Shown here: piece after piece, positions 30,960-39,181 of the stretch
How the letters are laid out: the number at the start of each line of letters is the position of its first letter
How positions within the stretch are numbered: position 1 is the stretch's first letter
NCBI GenBank assembly: GCA_018715805.1
Contig: DVKX01000053.1
Span: 1 to 44,429, forward strand
Direction: 5' to 3'
Source of the DNA: Candidatus Faecousia intestinigallinarum
Lineage (GTDB): Bacteria; Bacillota; Clostridia; Oscillospirales; Oscillospiraceae
Length of the DNA: 44,429 nucleotides
The notes under the pieces: generated by a model
The model's input: only the letters and a program-made list of their open reading frames with translations
Databases searched by the model: none
Told to the model about the DNA's origin: nothing
Translations under genes and position numbers: made by a program

Positions 30960-31094
30960 ATGGAGAATCACGAAATGACACAGACAGAATTGATTTTGTT
31001 CTTGGAAACCTTGGCAGAGAATATTGAGGCGAAAGCTAAAACCGTGGAGGAAGCTGCTAAAATTATCCGAGAAAAGATAGAAAAACTAAAATAA
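30960..31094 (+). CDS. small hypothetical protein (44 aa)
   Basis: A 44-residue acidic, helical protein ('MTQTELILFLETLAENIEAK' then 'KTVEEAAKIIREKIEKLK'). The ATG has a near-perfect AGGAGGT site with 7-nt spacing and a TTGACA promoter upstream. It reads as an amphipathic helix pair and may be a small regulator or dimerising peptide. Family not recognised. It is followed by a short region with CTCCC/GGGAG pairing and then a small HTH gene. Confidence 0.6.
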   Translation: MENHEMTQTELILFLETLAENIEAKAKTVEEAAKIIREKIEKLK

Positions 31095-31229
31095 AAAAAG
31101 ACTCCCAGCGGTCAAAGCAAGGGGAGCCTAGATAAGCAAAACGGAGGCGGTTAGAGACTGCCATTTAGCCATGTCTATCATAACATAGCAGTTAGGAGAA
31201 GTCAAGCGTCAGCAGATTGGGGGGAAGAT

Positions 31230-31409
31230 ATGGAAGTCCGTGAAAATAGAGTGCGGGAATTATGCGCTGAATATGGCATCGGTGCAACAGCGCTCTCCCG
31301 CCGCTTTAATATTCCTCGAAGAACAGTGGAAGATTGGTTTGCCGGAAAATCTTCTCCGCCCGATTATTTTCTTGCAATGATGAAGAAAATTTTGGAGAAC
31401 AATTTATAA
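31230..31409 (+). CDS. small helix-turn-helix protein (59 aa)
   Basis: It is a minimal DNA-binding protein. 'LCAEYGIGATALSRRFNIPR' followed by 'RTVEDWFAGKSSPPDYFLAM' matches the HTH core of Cro/C1-like or phage-repressor-type domains ('...ALSRRFNIPRRTVEDW'). The ATG has GGGGGGAAG upstream. It has no extra domain, so it probably binds as a dimer. It could be a remnant of an integrated element, but no integrase is nearby. A terminator follows 13 nt after the stop. Confidence 0.65.
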   Translation: MEVRENRVRELCAEYGIGATALSRRFNIPRRTVEDWFAGKSSPPDYFLAMMKKILENNL

Positions 31410-31422
31410 ATGGCTAAACGTG

Positions 31423-31456
31423 AAAAGGAACCTCCCAGGCGGGAGGCTCCTTTTTG
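31423..31456 (+). terminator. terminator after the small HTH gene
   Basis: A 14-position stem (31423-31436 with 31441-31454, one A:C mismatch) with a 4-nt loop and a T-rich end. Confidence 0.8.
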
Positions 31457-31584
31457 GCTTTGCGTTACATTTTCCGTTACAATTTTAATTTGCTTGTGAC
31501 AAAAAATTATTTTATTACGAAAAAATGTTCTTAAAAAACAAATGCAAAAAGTTCTATATTCTCCGATAACCGCAGAAAACAAAA

Positions 31585-31621
31585 GAAAAAAGCTTGAAAC
31601 TTTGCGCTTCAAGCTTTTTTT
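31585..31621. terminator. terminator of the tRNA-Gln gene
   Basis: Stem AAAAAAGCTTGAA (31586-31598) / TTCAAGCTTTTTT (31608-31620). On the minus strand it follows the tRNA 3' end and has a T-rich tail; it is symmetrical enough to work both ways. Confidence 0.8.
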
Positions 31622-31624
31622 CTT

Positions 31625-31698
31625 TGGCAGAGGATGAGGGATTCGAACCCCCGCAAACGGAGTCAGAGTCCGGTGTGCTACCGTTACACAAATCCTCT
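31625..31698 (-). tRNA. trnQ: tRNA-Gln (CUG anticodon)
   Basis: A complete 74-nt tRNA with encoded 3' CCA. The 7-bp acceptor stem is AGAGGAT/ATCCTCT with discriminator G. The T-arm loop is GGTTCGAATCC. The anticodon arm is CCGGA-CTCTGAC-TCCGT, with anticodon CTG in the 7-nt loop (U33 and A37 present) and one mismatch at the top of the stem. It reads CAG codons. The substrate enzyme GlnRS is encoded at 1500-3173. Confidence 0.92.
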
Positions 31699-31729
31699 AA
31701 ATTCATGCCCTCTCCGTTGGGCAAGCTTT

Positions 31730-31757
31730 ATTATACCCATCTTTTTGAAAAAGTCAA
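31730..31757 (-). promoter_or_regulatory. tRNA-Gln promoter
   Basis: On the minus strand TTGACT (31757-31752), a 16-nt spacer and a perfect TATAAT (31735-31730), about 32 nt before the tRNA. Confidence 0.8.
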
Positions 31758-31796
31758 GGCTTTTTTTCAATTAAGCATAGATTTTTTATTTCTGGA

Positions 31797-31838
31797 ACCC
31801 CCGGGAAATCCGGAAAGCATCCAAGACATCCCGGGGGT
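31797..31838 (-). terminator. terminator of the AraC-type regulator
   Basis: Arms ACCCCCGGGA (31797-31806) and TCCCGGGGGT (31829-31838). On the minus strand AGAAATAAAAAATC follows, so the tail is not T-rich and the element may be partial. Confidence 0.55.
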
Positions 31839-31845
31839 GTGTGAA

Positions 31846-32811
31846 TTAAGAAGCGGAGTCGTCCTTAGGCGGTACTTGCAGCTTGCGGAACTGCTGGGGG
31901 CTGATGCCGAATTCCTGCCGGAATGCCCGATAGAAAGTGGAGTAGTCTGCGAAGCCGACGCGCTCGTTGACAGCCTCCAGCGGCATACCCTGCATGATCA
32001 ATTCCTTAGCGGCCAGAAGACGGCGCTGGGTCACGCAGCGGTAGAAGCTGATTCCCATTTTTTTGCGGAAGATCTGGGAGATGGTGCTCTGACTTACAAA
32101 GAACCGCTGAGCGGTGTCCTTTAAGGAAATCTTGTCCCCCAGATGGGACTCGATGTAGGACAGAACACGGTTGAGAAGATCCGGCTTTTCCGCTTTCAGA
32201 TAGGAAGTGCTTTCGTCCTGCAAAGCGCGGTGCAGCAGAGCCAGAAGATACATACTATTGCCCATCAGAGCGGCATACCACTGAGAATTTCTGTCCTCGG
32301 ACTCCTGGAGTCCGCGGGCAAAAACGTCCTTCAAGAATTCCCAACGGGTGCGCGCGGTACGCAGGAGAGAGATTTCCGGCATCGGGACAGTGAAAAGCCT
32401 GGTCACAAAGTCCATAAACTCCTGACTGATCCACAGAAGATAGCGGGTATACGGCTCCGCCATATTCTCCGGGAACAGGGGGCGGTGGCTAATGCCGGGG
32501 GCAATAATCACGATGTCGCCTTTCTGCAGATGGTAATGCTTAGAGCCTACAAGGTACTCTAAATCGCAATCGTTGCAGCAGTAAATGATCTCATAGAAAT
32601 TATGGCTGTGGAGGGGAATGCCGTCCCCACCGGGGGCTTCCGTGCTGCCGTAGTGGATGTCCACAAAACGAGAGGTCATTTCCATCTTCTGATGGAAAGC
32701 GGTGTAGTCAGTGCTTTTGCCTTGCAGCATGTCTATAAGATTCTGCTGCTCCTGGCCGCTGACGGGGCGGGGGAAATCGTCTGTCATGTTCTGAAAATCA
32801 AAAGTGTTCAT
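31846..32811 (-). CDS. AraC family transcriptional regulator
   Basis: A 321-aa regulator. The N-terminal cupin-like sensing domain (about 40-140) contains 'LHSHNFYEIIYCCNDCDLEY' and 'LQKGDIVIIAPGISH', a pattern typical of AraC proteins that sense sugars or small acids. The C-terminal double HTH (about 215-315) has 'LKDTAQRFFVSQSTISQIFR' and 'VGFADYSTFYRAFRQEFG'. The effector is unknown. It has its own promoter (32842-32870) and is followed by a hairpin. It is not adjacent to an obvious sugar operon, so its target is elsewhere or is itself. Confidence 0.93.
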   Translation of the reverse strand: MNTFDFQNMTDDFPRPVSGQEQQNLIDMLQGKSTDYTAFHQKMEMTSRFVDIHYGSTEAPGGDGIPLHSHNFYEIIYCCNDCDLEYLVGSKHYHLQKGDIVIIAPGISHRPLFPENMAEPYTRYLLWISQEFMDFVTRLFTVPMPEISLLRTARTRWEFLKDVFARGLQESEDRNSQWYAALMGNSMYLLALLHRALQDESTSYLKAEKPDLLNRVLSYIESHLGDKISLKDTAQRFFVSQSTISQIFRKKMGISFYRCVTQRRLLAAKELIMQGMPLEAVNERVGFADYSTFYRAFRQEFGISPQQFRKLQVPPKDDSAS

Positions 32812-32841
32812 AAATCACCATTCCTTTCTTTTTTCATTTTC

Positions 32842-32870
32842 ATCATACCATATTTCTGGCAGATTTGCAA
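32842..32870 (-). promoter_or_regulatory. promoter of the AraC-type gene
   Basis: On the minus strand TTGCAA (32870-32865), a 17-nt spacer and TATGAT (32847-32842). The rest of 32871-33129 holds no gene I can support. It is AT-rich, with an imperfect AAAAATCC/GGATTTTT inverted repeat. Confidence 0.7.
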
Positions 32871-33129
32871 TAGGGAATATAGCTTTTATAGCTATTTTTG
32901 CAAATCTTTTGCCATGACCCAAAAATAATTGCAAAATCAGATTTTGGCAGAGAAAAATCCGGGAAAAGCAAAAAAAGAAAGAAATAACCGGGATTTTTGA
33001 TGTAAAAAATAGTTATTTTTAGGAAAATAGGGATAATAAACTTTTTTAGAAAGCGGCTTTGCGGCGCGCTGGGGGATGAAAAACACGCCGGCTTATGCGG
33101 GCGCGCGTATCCTATGTAGCACGGCTGGA

Positions 33130-33149
33130 ACAGCCCCAGAGGGGGCTGT
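33130..33149 (-). terminator. hairpin behind the spore-protein gene
   Basis: An 8-bp stem ACAGCCCC/GGGGCTGT with a 4-nt loop, flanked by further GGCTGGA/TCCGGCC pairing. It lacks a good T tail; a likely terminator of the SASP gene. Confidence 0.55.
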
Positions 33150-33168
33150 CTCCGGCCATGCCGCTTCC

Positions 33169-33363
33169 TTACTGCATGCCCTGCTCGTAGGCCTCGATCA
33201 TCTTCTTGACCATCTGGCCGCCCACAGAACCGGCCTCGCGGGAGGTCAGGTCACCGTTGTAACCGTTCTTCAGGTTGACGCCCACCTCGGAAGCAGCCTG
33301 CATCTTGAACTTGTCCATGGCCTCACGTGCTTCAGGAACATTGATCTGATTGCTGTTCTTCAT
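33169..33363 (-). CDS. small acid-soluble spore protein, alpha/beta type
   Basis: A 64-aa SASP that coats and protects spore DNA. It shows both conserved halves: 'VPEAREAMDKFKMQAASEVG' followed by 'GDLTSREAGSVGGQMVKKMI', including the GPR protease-cleavage neighbourhood 'DKFKMQAASEVGV'. ATG 33363 has AAGGAGAG upstream, and the longer upstream frame is not coding. A hairpin (TGCGG/CCGCA) sits in the 5' untranslated region. Expression would be expected from sigma-G in the forespore, but I see no convincing sigma-G pair, only a CATACC-like element near 33430. It shows the organism is a spore former. Confidence 0.95.
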   Translation of the reverse strand: MKNSNQINVPEAREAMDKFKMQAASEVGVNLKNGYNGDLTSREAGSVGGQMVKKMIEAYEQGMQ

Positions 33364-33488
33364 GATTGTTTCTCTCCTTTTTTCGCTTTCTGCGGTTTTT
33401 TCCGCAACCATAGCTTGGCCGGATTCCCAAAAGGTATGCCTGTACTTTTCCGGCAAACGGCGCAAAATTTGGAAAGAAATCAACAAAA

Positions 33489-35642
33489 TCAGCTTTTTTC
33501 TAGTTTTGCATGGAAAGAGATGGTTCTGGGGGTGGAGATGGTGTCAAATTGAATGCGGTAGGCGCTTTGTTCCGGGTCGGCCCCCAGAATCGTGCCTAGG
33601 CCAAATACGCTGTGCCGTATCCGCTGACCCACGGGCAGTGGGGAAGATCCTTCCTCTGCTTTCAAGCAGCGGTTTGCCCAAGCAATGGAGTCCATGGCTG
33701 CGGCGATCAGGCTGTCCCGGGGCTTTCTTGTATATGCAAGCAGCTCCGGGTCGATATCCAATAGAAAACGAGATGGATAGCGGGGGGAACCGTCGAAATT
33801 CCGCCCCTCTGCTTCGCTGAGATATAGACATTCCTGAGCCCGGGTAATCGCTACAAAGGCCAGCCGCCGCTCCTCCTCCATGCCGGCAATGGTGCGGATT
33901 TTCCGAGAGGGGAACACCCCCTCATTCATAGCGCACAGGAATACGTGAGGAAATTCCAATCCCTTGGCGGCGTGGACGGTCATCAGCTTTATCTTGTCCC
34001 CTTCCTCTGACACGTCCGTATTGGTAAACAAGGCCACATGCGCCAGATAGTGTTCCAGGGTGGCTTCTTCGCCGCAGGAGGTTTCATATTCATAAATGGA
34101 CTGCTTTAGTTCGGCAAGATTGTCCAGCCGCTCCTGGCTGCCCTCTGTGCGGAGCATCTGCTCGTAACCGCTCTCATTCAGCAGGGAGGAAAGCACCTCC
34201 GAGACGGGGCGCTGGGAATAGCTGGCCGCAAAGGATTCCACCAGGGCGATCAGCTGCCGGGCTTTTGTGCCCTTCATTAAATCGTCCTCCAGATTGCGCG
34301 CCAGGGCTTGATAGAGGGAACAGGAATTCTGGGCAGCATAGTCCTGCAGGAAGGCCATCCGCCGCTGACCAAGATTTCGCTTAGGCGTGTTGGCCACTCG
34401 AAGGAAGGACAAGTCGTCCTGATAGGCGATCAGCCGCAGATAGGACAGAGCGTCCTTAATTTCCGTCCGAGCAAAGAACTGCACGCCGCTGTAGATGGCG
34501 TGGGGGAGCTTTTCCTGGAGAAAAACCTCCTCGATGGTACGGGTCACATAGTGCGCCCGGTAGAGCAGTGTAATATCCCGATAGGGAACGCCTTGGGCAT
34601 GCAGGGCTTTGATTTGCTCCGCCATCCACCGGGCTTCCCCCTCGCTGTTGTCTGCGTGATGGCAGAGGACAGGGCTGCCGTTGGGCAGGGTGGGCAGCAG
34701 GTCTTTTGGAATACGCAGTTTGTTTTTTGCGATCAGGGAGTTGGCGGCGGCCAATATCTGCGGTGTGGAGCGGTAGTTTTCCATCATCATAATGGTTTTT
34801 ACCCGGGGAAAAGCCTTGTCGAAATCCAGAAGATACCGCACGTTCGCTCCCCGCCAGGTGTAGATGGTCTGGTCGGGGTCGCCTACAATAAAAAGATTTT
34901 TATGATAGGCGCAGAGCACCTCCATAAGTTGGTATTGCGGGCGGTCAATATCCTGAAATTCATCGATCATAATATATTCCAGCCGCTTCTGCCATTTTAG
35001 GCAGATGTCGGGGTTTTCCCGGAAAATATAAAGAGAAAACTGGATGAGATCGTTATAATCCAGTCCAAAGCACTTTTTCTGCTGGTAAAGATAGCCATAG
35101 AAGAGAATATCCTCTGCGCTGCCGGCGTCAGCATACTTTTTCTTCAGGGTATTCAGAGACATGGTAATGAGATCCTGATAGTAGTCCGGCTCTTTCAGCA
35201 TTTTTCGAATCTCAATCATATCCCGCGCCTTGCCGAAGGTCATGTCCCGCAGGCTCAATCCCCGCTCTTCATAGATGATCTTCAGCATAGCGTCGATGTC
35301 GGAATTATCCAGCACCAGAAAACTCTTGGGGTACTGTACGGCATGGCTGTCCTCCTGCAAAATCGACACGCAGAAGCCATGGAAGGTATTGATGTAGCCT
35401 GTGTCGTTATCCCCGGTGAGGTTGTGGATTCGCTGGCGCATTTCATTGGCGGACTTATTGGTGAAAGTGACGCAGAGAATGTTTCCGGGAAGAATACCGA
35501 TTTCGTTGACCAGATAGGCAAAACGGCGGGACAGAGCTCTGGTTTTGCCGCTGCCGGCGCCGGCGATTACCCGGATATAACCCTCTGTGGCGGTGACGGC
35601 TTCCCGCTGCGCCGGGTTCAGCCCTTGCAGGATGTCTTCCAT
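33489..35642 (-). CDS. UvrD/PcrA-like superfamily 1 DNA helicase
   Basis: A 717-aa ATP-dependent 3'-5' DNA helicase. Motifs: Q-motif 'LNPAQREAV', Walker A 'AGAGSGKTRALSRR', Ia 'VTFTNKSANEM', Walker B 'DEFQDIDRPQY', III 'VGDPDQTIYTWRGA', IV 'ENYRSTPQIL', V 'MTVHAAKGLEFPHVFL' and VI 'AFVAITRAQECLYLS'. The C-terminus ('VGQRIRHSVFGLGTILG') matches the small Tudor-like domain of PcrA-type helicases. Length fits PcrA. It is somewhat shorter and more divergent than essential PcrA, so it may be an accessory paralogue. ATG 35642 follows GGAGGGG. Confidence 0.93.
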   Translation of the reverse strand: MEDILQGLNPAQREAVTATEGYIRVIAGAGSGKTRALSRRFAYLVNEIGILPGNILCVTFTNKSANEMRQRIHNLTGDNDTGYINTFHGFCVSILQEDSHAVQYPKSFLVLDNSDIDAMLKIIYEERGLSLRDMTFGKARDMIEIRKMLKEPDYYQDLITMSLNTLKKKYADAGSAEDILFYGYLYQQKKCFGLDYNDLIQFSLYIFRENPDICLKWQKRLEYIMIDEFQDIDRPQYQLMEVLCAYHKNLFIVGDPDQTIYTWRGANVRYLLDFDKAFPRVKTIMMMENYRSTPQILAAANSLIAKNKLRIPKDLLPTLPNGSPVLCHHADNSEGEARWMAEQIKALHAQGVPYRDITLLYRAHYVTRTIEEVFLQEKLPHAIYSGVQFFARTEIKDALSYLRLIAYQDDLSFLRVANTPKRNLGQRRMAFLQDYAAQNSCSLYQALARNLEDDLMKGTKARQLIALVESFAASYSQRPVSEVLSSLLNESGYEQMLRTEGSQERLDNLAELKQSIYEYETSCGEEATLEHYLAHVALFTNTDVSEEGDKIKLMTVHAAKGLEFPHVFLCAMNEGVFPSRKIRTIAGMEEERRLAFVAITRAQECLYLSEAEGRNFDGSPRYPSRFLLDIDPELLAYTRKPRDSLIAAAMDSIAWANRCLKAEEGSSPLPVGQRIRHSVFGLGTILGADPEQSAYRIQFDTISTPRTISFHAKLEKS

Positions 35643-35674
35643 AGTATACCCCTCCAATATCGAACGCTAGTTCT

Positions 35675-35702
35675 ATTATACAGAATGGGCAAAAAAAATC
35701 AA
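35675..35702 (-). promoter_or_regulatory. helicase promoter
   Basis: On the minus strand TTGATT (35702-35697), a 16-nt spacer and TATAAT (35680-35675). Confidence 0.65.
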
Positions 35703-35714
35703 GAGCGGGAAAGC

Positions 35715-35742
35715 AAAAGCCGGTGCGTCTGCACCGGCTTTT
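35715..35742 (-). terminator. terminator of the tmk-mltG-U32 operon
   Basis: A perfect 12-bp stem (AAAAGCCGGTGC/GCACCGGCTTTT) with a 4-nt loop, 3 nt after the stop of the U32 gene. The T run TTTTTTTT lies about 15 nt beyond. Confidence 0.8.
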
Positions 35743-35745
35743 GGA

Positions 35746-36969
35746 TTATTTTGCGGATAAATCTACGCAATGGCGTAGGATGGTATAAGGGGGCACCTGA
35801 CAGGGCAGCTGCAGAGAGAAGCGCGTCTGCGGCGTTTTGGGCTGGAGGAGGGGTGCCCCCTCTGCGTCCAGAATGTTCTGCGCCGTAAAGGAGAAGGGGC
35901 GCAGGCGGGGGCCGACGGCTTCCAAAGCGTCGCCCTGGGAGAATTTATTCCGCAGAGAACACACAGCGCGTCCTTGCGCATCGCAGCGCTCCACAATGGC
36001 GCAGACCTGCCATTCCCGGATATACCGAGAATTTTCCGTATACTGTCCCGGTTGACCAAAGTAAAAGCCGGTGGAGTAAACCCGATGGGACACGTGCTCT
36101 ACTTCGTCCCGCCAGACAGGATCGATGGGACGCCCGGCGGCCGTATCGTCAATACAGTGGCGGTAAGCGCCGGTGACGATGGCGGCGTAATAAGCGGATT
36201 TGGCGCGGCCTTCGATCTTAATGCAGTCCACGCCAGCCTCCCGCAGAGCGTTGAGATGGTCGATCATGCACATATCCCGGGAGTTTAGGATATAAGTACC
36301 GCCCTCGTCCTCAAAAACGGGGAAATACTCCCCGGGGCGCTTTTCCTCCATCAGCGCGTACTGATAGCGGCAGGGCTGGGCGCAGGCCCCCCGGTTGGAA
36401 TCCCGCCCGGTCATATAGTTGCTGAGCAGGCACCGACCGGAATAGCTCACGCACATGGCTCCGTGGCCAAAGGTTTCAATTTCCAGACTTTTTGGCGTTT
36501 TCGCCCGGATATTGGCAATCTCTTCCAGACTCAATTCCCGCGCCAGAACTACGCGTTTTGCGCCCAGATCATGCCAGGCGCCAGCGCACTGATAGTTGGC
36601 AATGGACTGCTGAGTGGAGATGTGCCGTGCACAGCGGGGCGCATACTTTCCTGCCAAGGTGAAAGCGCCGAGATCAGCCAGGATCAGCGCGTCCACATGG
36701 GCGCTTTGCAGCTGTTCCAGATAAGCGGGGAGGAGGTCTATCTCCGGATTGCGGGGCATGGTATTTACCGCTACATGCACTTTCACACCGTGGCTGTGGG
36801 CAAACTCCACAGCCCGCGGCAGCTCCTCTGCGGTAAAGTTTCCGGCAAAGGAGCGCATACCGAAGCTGGTGCCCGCCAGATACACACTGTCTGCGCCATA
36901 GAGCACTGCCATATGCAGCCGCTCCATGTCGCCGGCCGGGCTGAGCAGTTCCAGGGCGGAATCAGCCAT
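35746..36969 (-). CDS. peptidase U32 family protein
   Basis: A 407-aa protein of the collagenase-like U32 family. The characteristic cysteine-containing signature is present: 'ETFGHGAMCVSYSGRCLLSN' then 'GRDSNRGACAQPCRYQY'. Several family members are now known as tRNA or rRNA hydroxylation enzymes (TrhP, RlhA) that bind an Fe-S cluster through such cysteines rather than proteases, so an RNA-modification role is possible. The start overlaps the mltG stop by 8 nt (ATGGCTGA), with GGAGGA just before. Its position next to mltG matches yrrL/yrrN/yrrO in Bacillus. Confidence 0.92.
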   Translation of the reverse strand: MADSALELLSPAGDMERLHMAVLYGADSVYLAGTSFGMRSFAGNFTAEELPRAVEFAHSHGVKVHVAVNTMPRNPEIDLLPAYLEQLQSAHVDALILADLGAFTLAGKYAPRCARHISTQQSIANYQCAGAWHDLGAKRVVLARELSLEEIANIRAKTPKSLEIETFGHGAMCVSYSGRCLLSNYMTGRDSNRGACAQPCRYQYALMEEKRPGEYFPVFEDEGGTYILNSRDMCMIDHLNALREAGVDCIKIEGRAKSAYYAAIVTGAYRHCIDDTAAGRPIDPVWRDEVEHVSHRVYSTGFYFGQPGQYTENSRYIREWQVCAIVERCDAQGRAVCSLRNKFSQGDALEAVGPRLRPFSFTAQNILDAEGAPLLQPKTPQTRFSLQLPCQVPPYTILRHCVDLSAK

Positions 36970-38620
36970 CACTTTCCTCCAGGGAATCCAGGAATTCCTG
37001 ATGGCCGCTGCTGGTTTCCGAGAAGTGGTGCTCTCCCGCACTGGGATCATAGGCGTAATAGTGGTAATTGGTGTCTTCCGGATCCAAAGCGGCGTACATA
37101 CTCTGCCGTCCGGGGTTACAAATGGGACCAGGGATCAAACCCGTGTGGACATAAGTGTTGTAAGGGCTGTCCACAGCCAGATCTTCCTGGGTCAGAGGAC
37201 CGTCTTTACCGCCCAGGGCGTATACCACAGTGGCGTCAATATTCAGGAAAGGATACTCCGCTTGATTGGTTAAACGGTTGTAGATGACCGACGCGATCAG
37301 GTAGGCTTCGGAAATACTGGCGGTCTCCTTCTGCACCATGGAGGCCACGGTGACCATATCCCGGACAGAGAAGAGGTTGGCGTCAATATAGTCCTGGTCA
37401 TAGCCGTTGTCGGCCATCATGTCCGCCAGACGCTCGTTCAGCGTGACCAGCTGCTCTTTCATCTTATCCGTGAAACGATTGTCAAAGGCGGCCAAAAATT
37501 TATCAATGACCCGGCCGGGTTCATCGTTGGTGTAAAATTCATAGGTGTCTGGGAAAAGGAAGCCTTCCAGGCAGTATTTGTCGCCCCGCTCCACATCCTC
37601 CAGGAACCAGTATTCGTCCAGTTCGCCGGTGGCGGCATATTCCTCCAACTCGGCGGCAGTGCACACGTTTTCCTCTTCCAGCAGAGCAAAGATCTGCCGG
37701 CAGTTATAACCCTCCGGAACGGTGATTTCCACCACCTCACGGCTGTCGGCAAAGAAAGTCATGGCGTTCACCAGAGCGTGATAGTCGTAGATGGTATTCA
37801 GGGTATAGGTGCCGGGACTGATGTCTTCCTGGGCGTTGGTCAGGTCGGCGTACAGCTCAAAGAGCTGGGGATAGCGGATAAGACCGCCGTTCTTCAGCTT
37901 TTGCGCAATGGATTCGATGCTGTCTTGATCGGTGATGGTGATCTGCACCTCGTGTTCCTCCCGGCCAAAGGCCAGCACATCTGCGGCGCATACCCAGATC
38001 AGGCGCCCCAGGGATACGCCAATGGCCACGACCACAGCCAGCCAAATCACGGTGGCCAGCACATGGGGGATACCCAGCAGGCCATAGCCCCGCTTTCTTC
38101 TGGGGCGGCCTTTGCGCGCAGGCGTTTTCGGCGCTTCTGCAGAGGACGTTTCCTCTGCAGAGGGAGGCGTCTCCGGGGGAACGTTTTCCGGCTGGCTGGC
38201 GGCGGGCGGCTGCGCAAAGACAGTGGCCAGATCCGCGCCTTCCCCAAAGGCTTCCCGATATTCTTCATCCTGGAAAGGCTCCGGGGTCATGCGATCCTTG
38301 GTTTCCTCGTCCCAGACCCCCTGGGCGCCGTCCTCTGCAGGGGACTCCTCCTGCGCAGTGGCGGGCAGCGCTTGGGTAGGAGCCGCAGACGCTGCCTGGG
38401 AGGCATCCTCCTCCTTGATCTCCTCTTCCAGGATTTCCTCCCAGTTGTCCGCTTTGGTTTCCTCAATAATCCTTTCCACGTCCACGTCGGAGGGATGGGT
38501 CAGTCCAGCGGATTCCATGCTTTCGTGGGGACCGATTTCCGAATCCAGTTGGGTTGGGGGCAGGATGTCATCCAGCCAATCCTGCTGGCCGGATATTTCA
38601 GGGTTGCGTTCTTGTTCCAT
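36962..38620 (-). CDS. mltG: endolytic transglycosylase MltG
   Basis: A membrane-anchored glycan-strand terminase (552 aa) that cleaves nascent peptidoglycan. An acidic, Glu/Pro-rich cytoplasmic N-terminus (about 1-170) ends in a basic patch 'ARKGRPRRKRG'. One TM helix follows (about 185-210), then a LysM-like domain ('DQDSIESIAQKLKNGGLI') and the YceG catalytic domain ('VASMVQKETAS', catalytic Glu near residue 432; 'ESAYLIASVIYNRL'-like region; 'SPYNTYVHTGLIPGPICNPG'). The long N-terminal tail is larger than in E. coli. It is in the tmk operon, and its end overlaps the U32 gene. Confidence 0.95.
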   Translation of the reverse strand: MEQERNPEISGQQDWLDDILPPTQLDSEIGPHESMESAGLTHPSDVDVERIIEETKADNWEEILEEEIKEEDASQAASAAPTQALPATAQEESPAEDGAQGVWDEETKDRMTPEPFQDEEYREAFGEGADLATVFAQPPAASQPENVPPETPPSAEETSSAEAPKTPARKGRPRRKRGYGLLGIPHVLATVIWLAVVVAIGVSLGRLIWVCAADVLAFGREEHEVQITITDQDSIESIAQKLKNGGLIRYPQLFELYADLTNAQEDISPGTYTLNTIYDYHALVNAMTFFADSREVVEITVPEGYNCRQIFALLEEENVCTAAELEEYAATGELDEYWFLEDVERGDKYCLEGFLFPDTYEFYTNDEPGRVIDKFLAAFDNRFTDKMKEQLVTLNERLADMMADNGYDQDYIDANLFSVRDMVTVASMVQKETASISEAYLIASVIYNRLTNQAEYPFLNIDATVVYALGGKDGPLTQEDLAVDSPYNTYVHTGLIPGPICNPGRQSMYAALDPEDTNYHYYAYDPSAGEHHFSETSSGHQEFLDSLEESDG

Positions 38621-38635
38621 TAGGGTTACCTCCTG

Positions 38636-39178
38636 TCAGCGGATGACGATCTGCTGGGCGATGGCGTTGGCGGCGGCATCCCCCCTGAGCGCGGCGATGA
38701 GCGCCAGGGCAAAGGGAACCGCGCATCCGGCGGAAGTGCCGGTGATCAAGTTTCCGTCCCGGATGGCAGCGCGATCTGCCTGGTAGTTGGCAGCGCCCAT
38801 TTGCTCTGCGCAGCTGGGGAAGCAGACGGCAGATTTTCCATCGGTGATGTGCAGATCCGCCAGTATGGTGGGAGCGGCGCAGATAGCGGCCACAAATTTT
38901 CCGTTATCCCAAGCAAAAGTCACAGCTTCCAGCGCTTCCGGGCAGGCGCGGATGGAAGCGACGCCGCCCATTCCGCCGGGCAAAACAATCATATCCAAAT
39001 CGGTGAGATCCATCTCTCCCAGGGAAATATCCGTCTGCACAGGGATGCCGTGACCGCCGGTGACTACAGAGCCGTTCAAACCCACAGTGACCACGGGGAT
39101 TTCCGCGCGCCGCAGTAAATCTACGCTCGTCAGGGCTTCGATTTCTTCGAAACCGGTGCCCAGGAGAATGTATACCAT
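38636..39178 (-). CDS. DJ-1/PfpI family protein
   Basis: A 180-aa flavodoxin-like Class I glutamine-amidotransferase-fold protein of the DJ-1 branch. The nucleophile Cys100 is in 'AAICAAPTIL' and a Glu near residue 12 is in 'GTGFEEIEAL'. Such proteins act as glyoxalase/deglycase-like or redox-stress chaperone enzymes, and the precise role is uncertain. It is 3 nt downstream of tmk and 15 nt upstream of mltG, so it is in the same operon. Confidence 0.93.
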   Translation of the reverse strand: MVYILLGTGFEEIEALTSVDLLRRAEIPVVTVGLNGSVVTGGHGIPVQTDISLGEMDLTDLDMIVLPGGMGGVASIRACPEALEAVTFAWDNGKFVAAICAAPTILADLHITDGKSAVCFPSCAEQMGAANYQADRAAIRDGNLITGTSAGCAVPFALALIAALRGDAAANAIAQQIVIR

Positions 39179-39181
39179 AAT

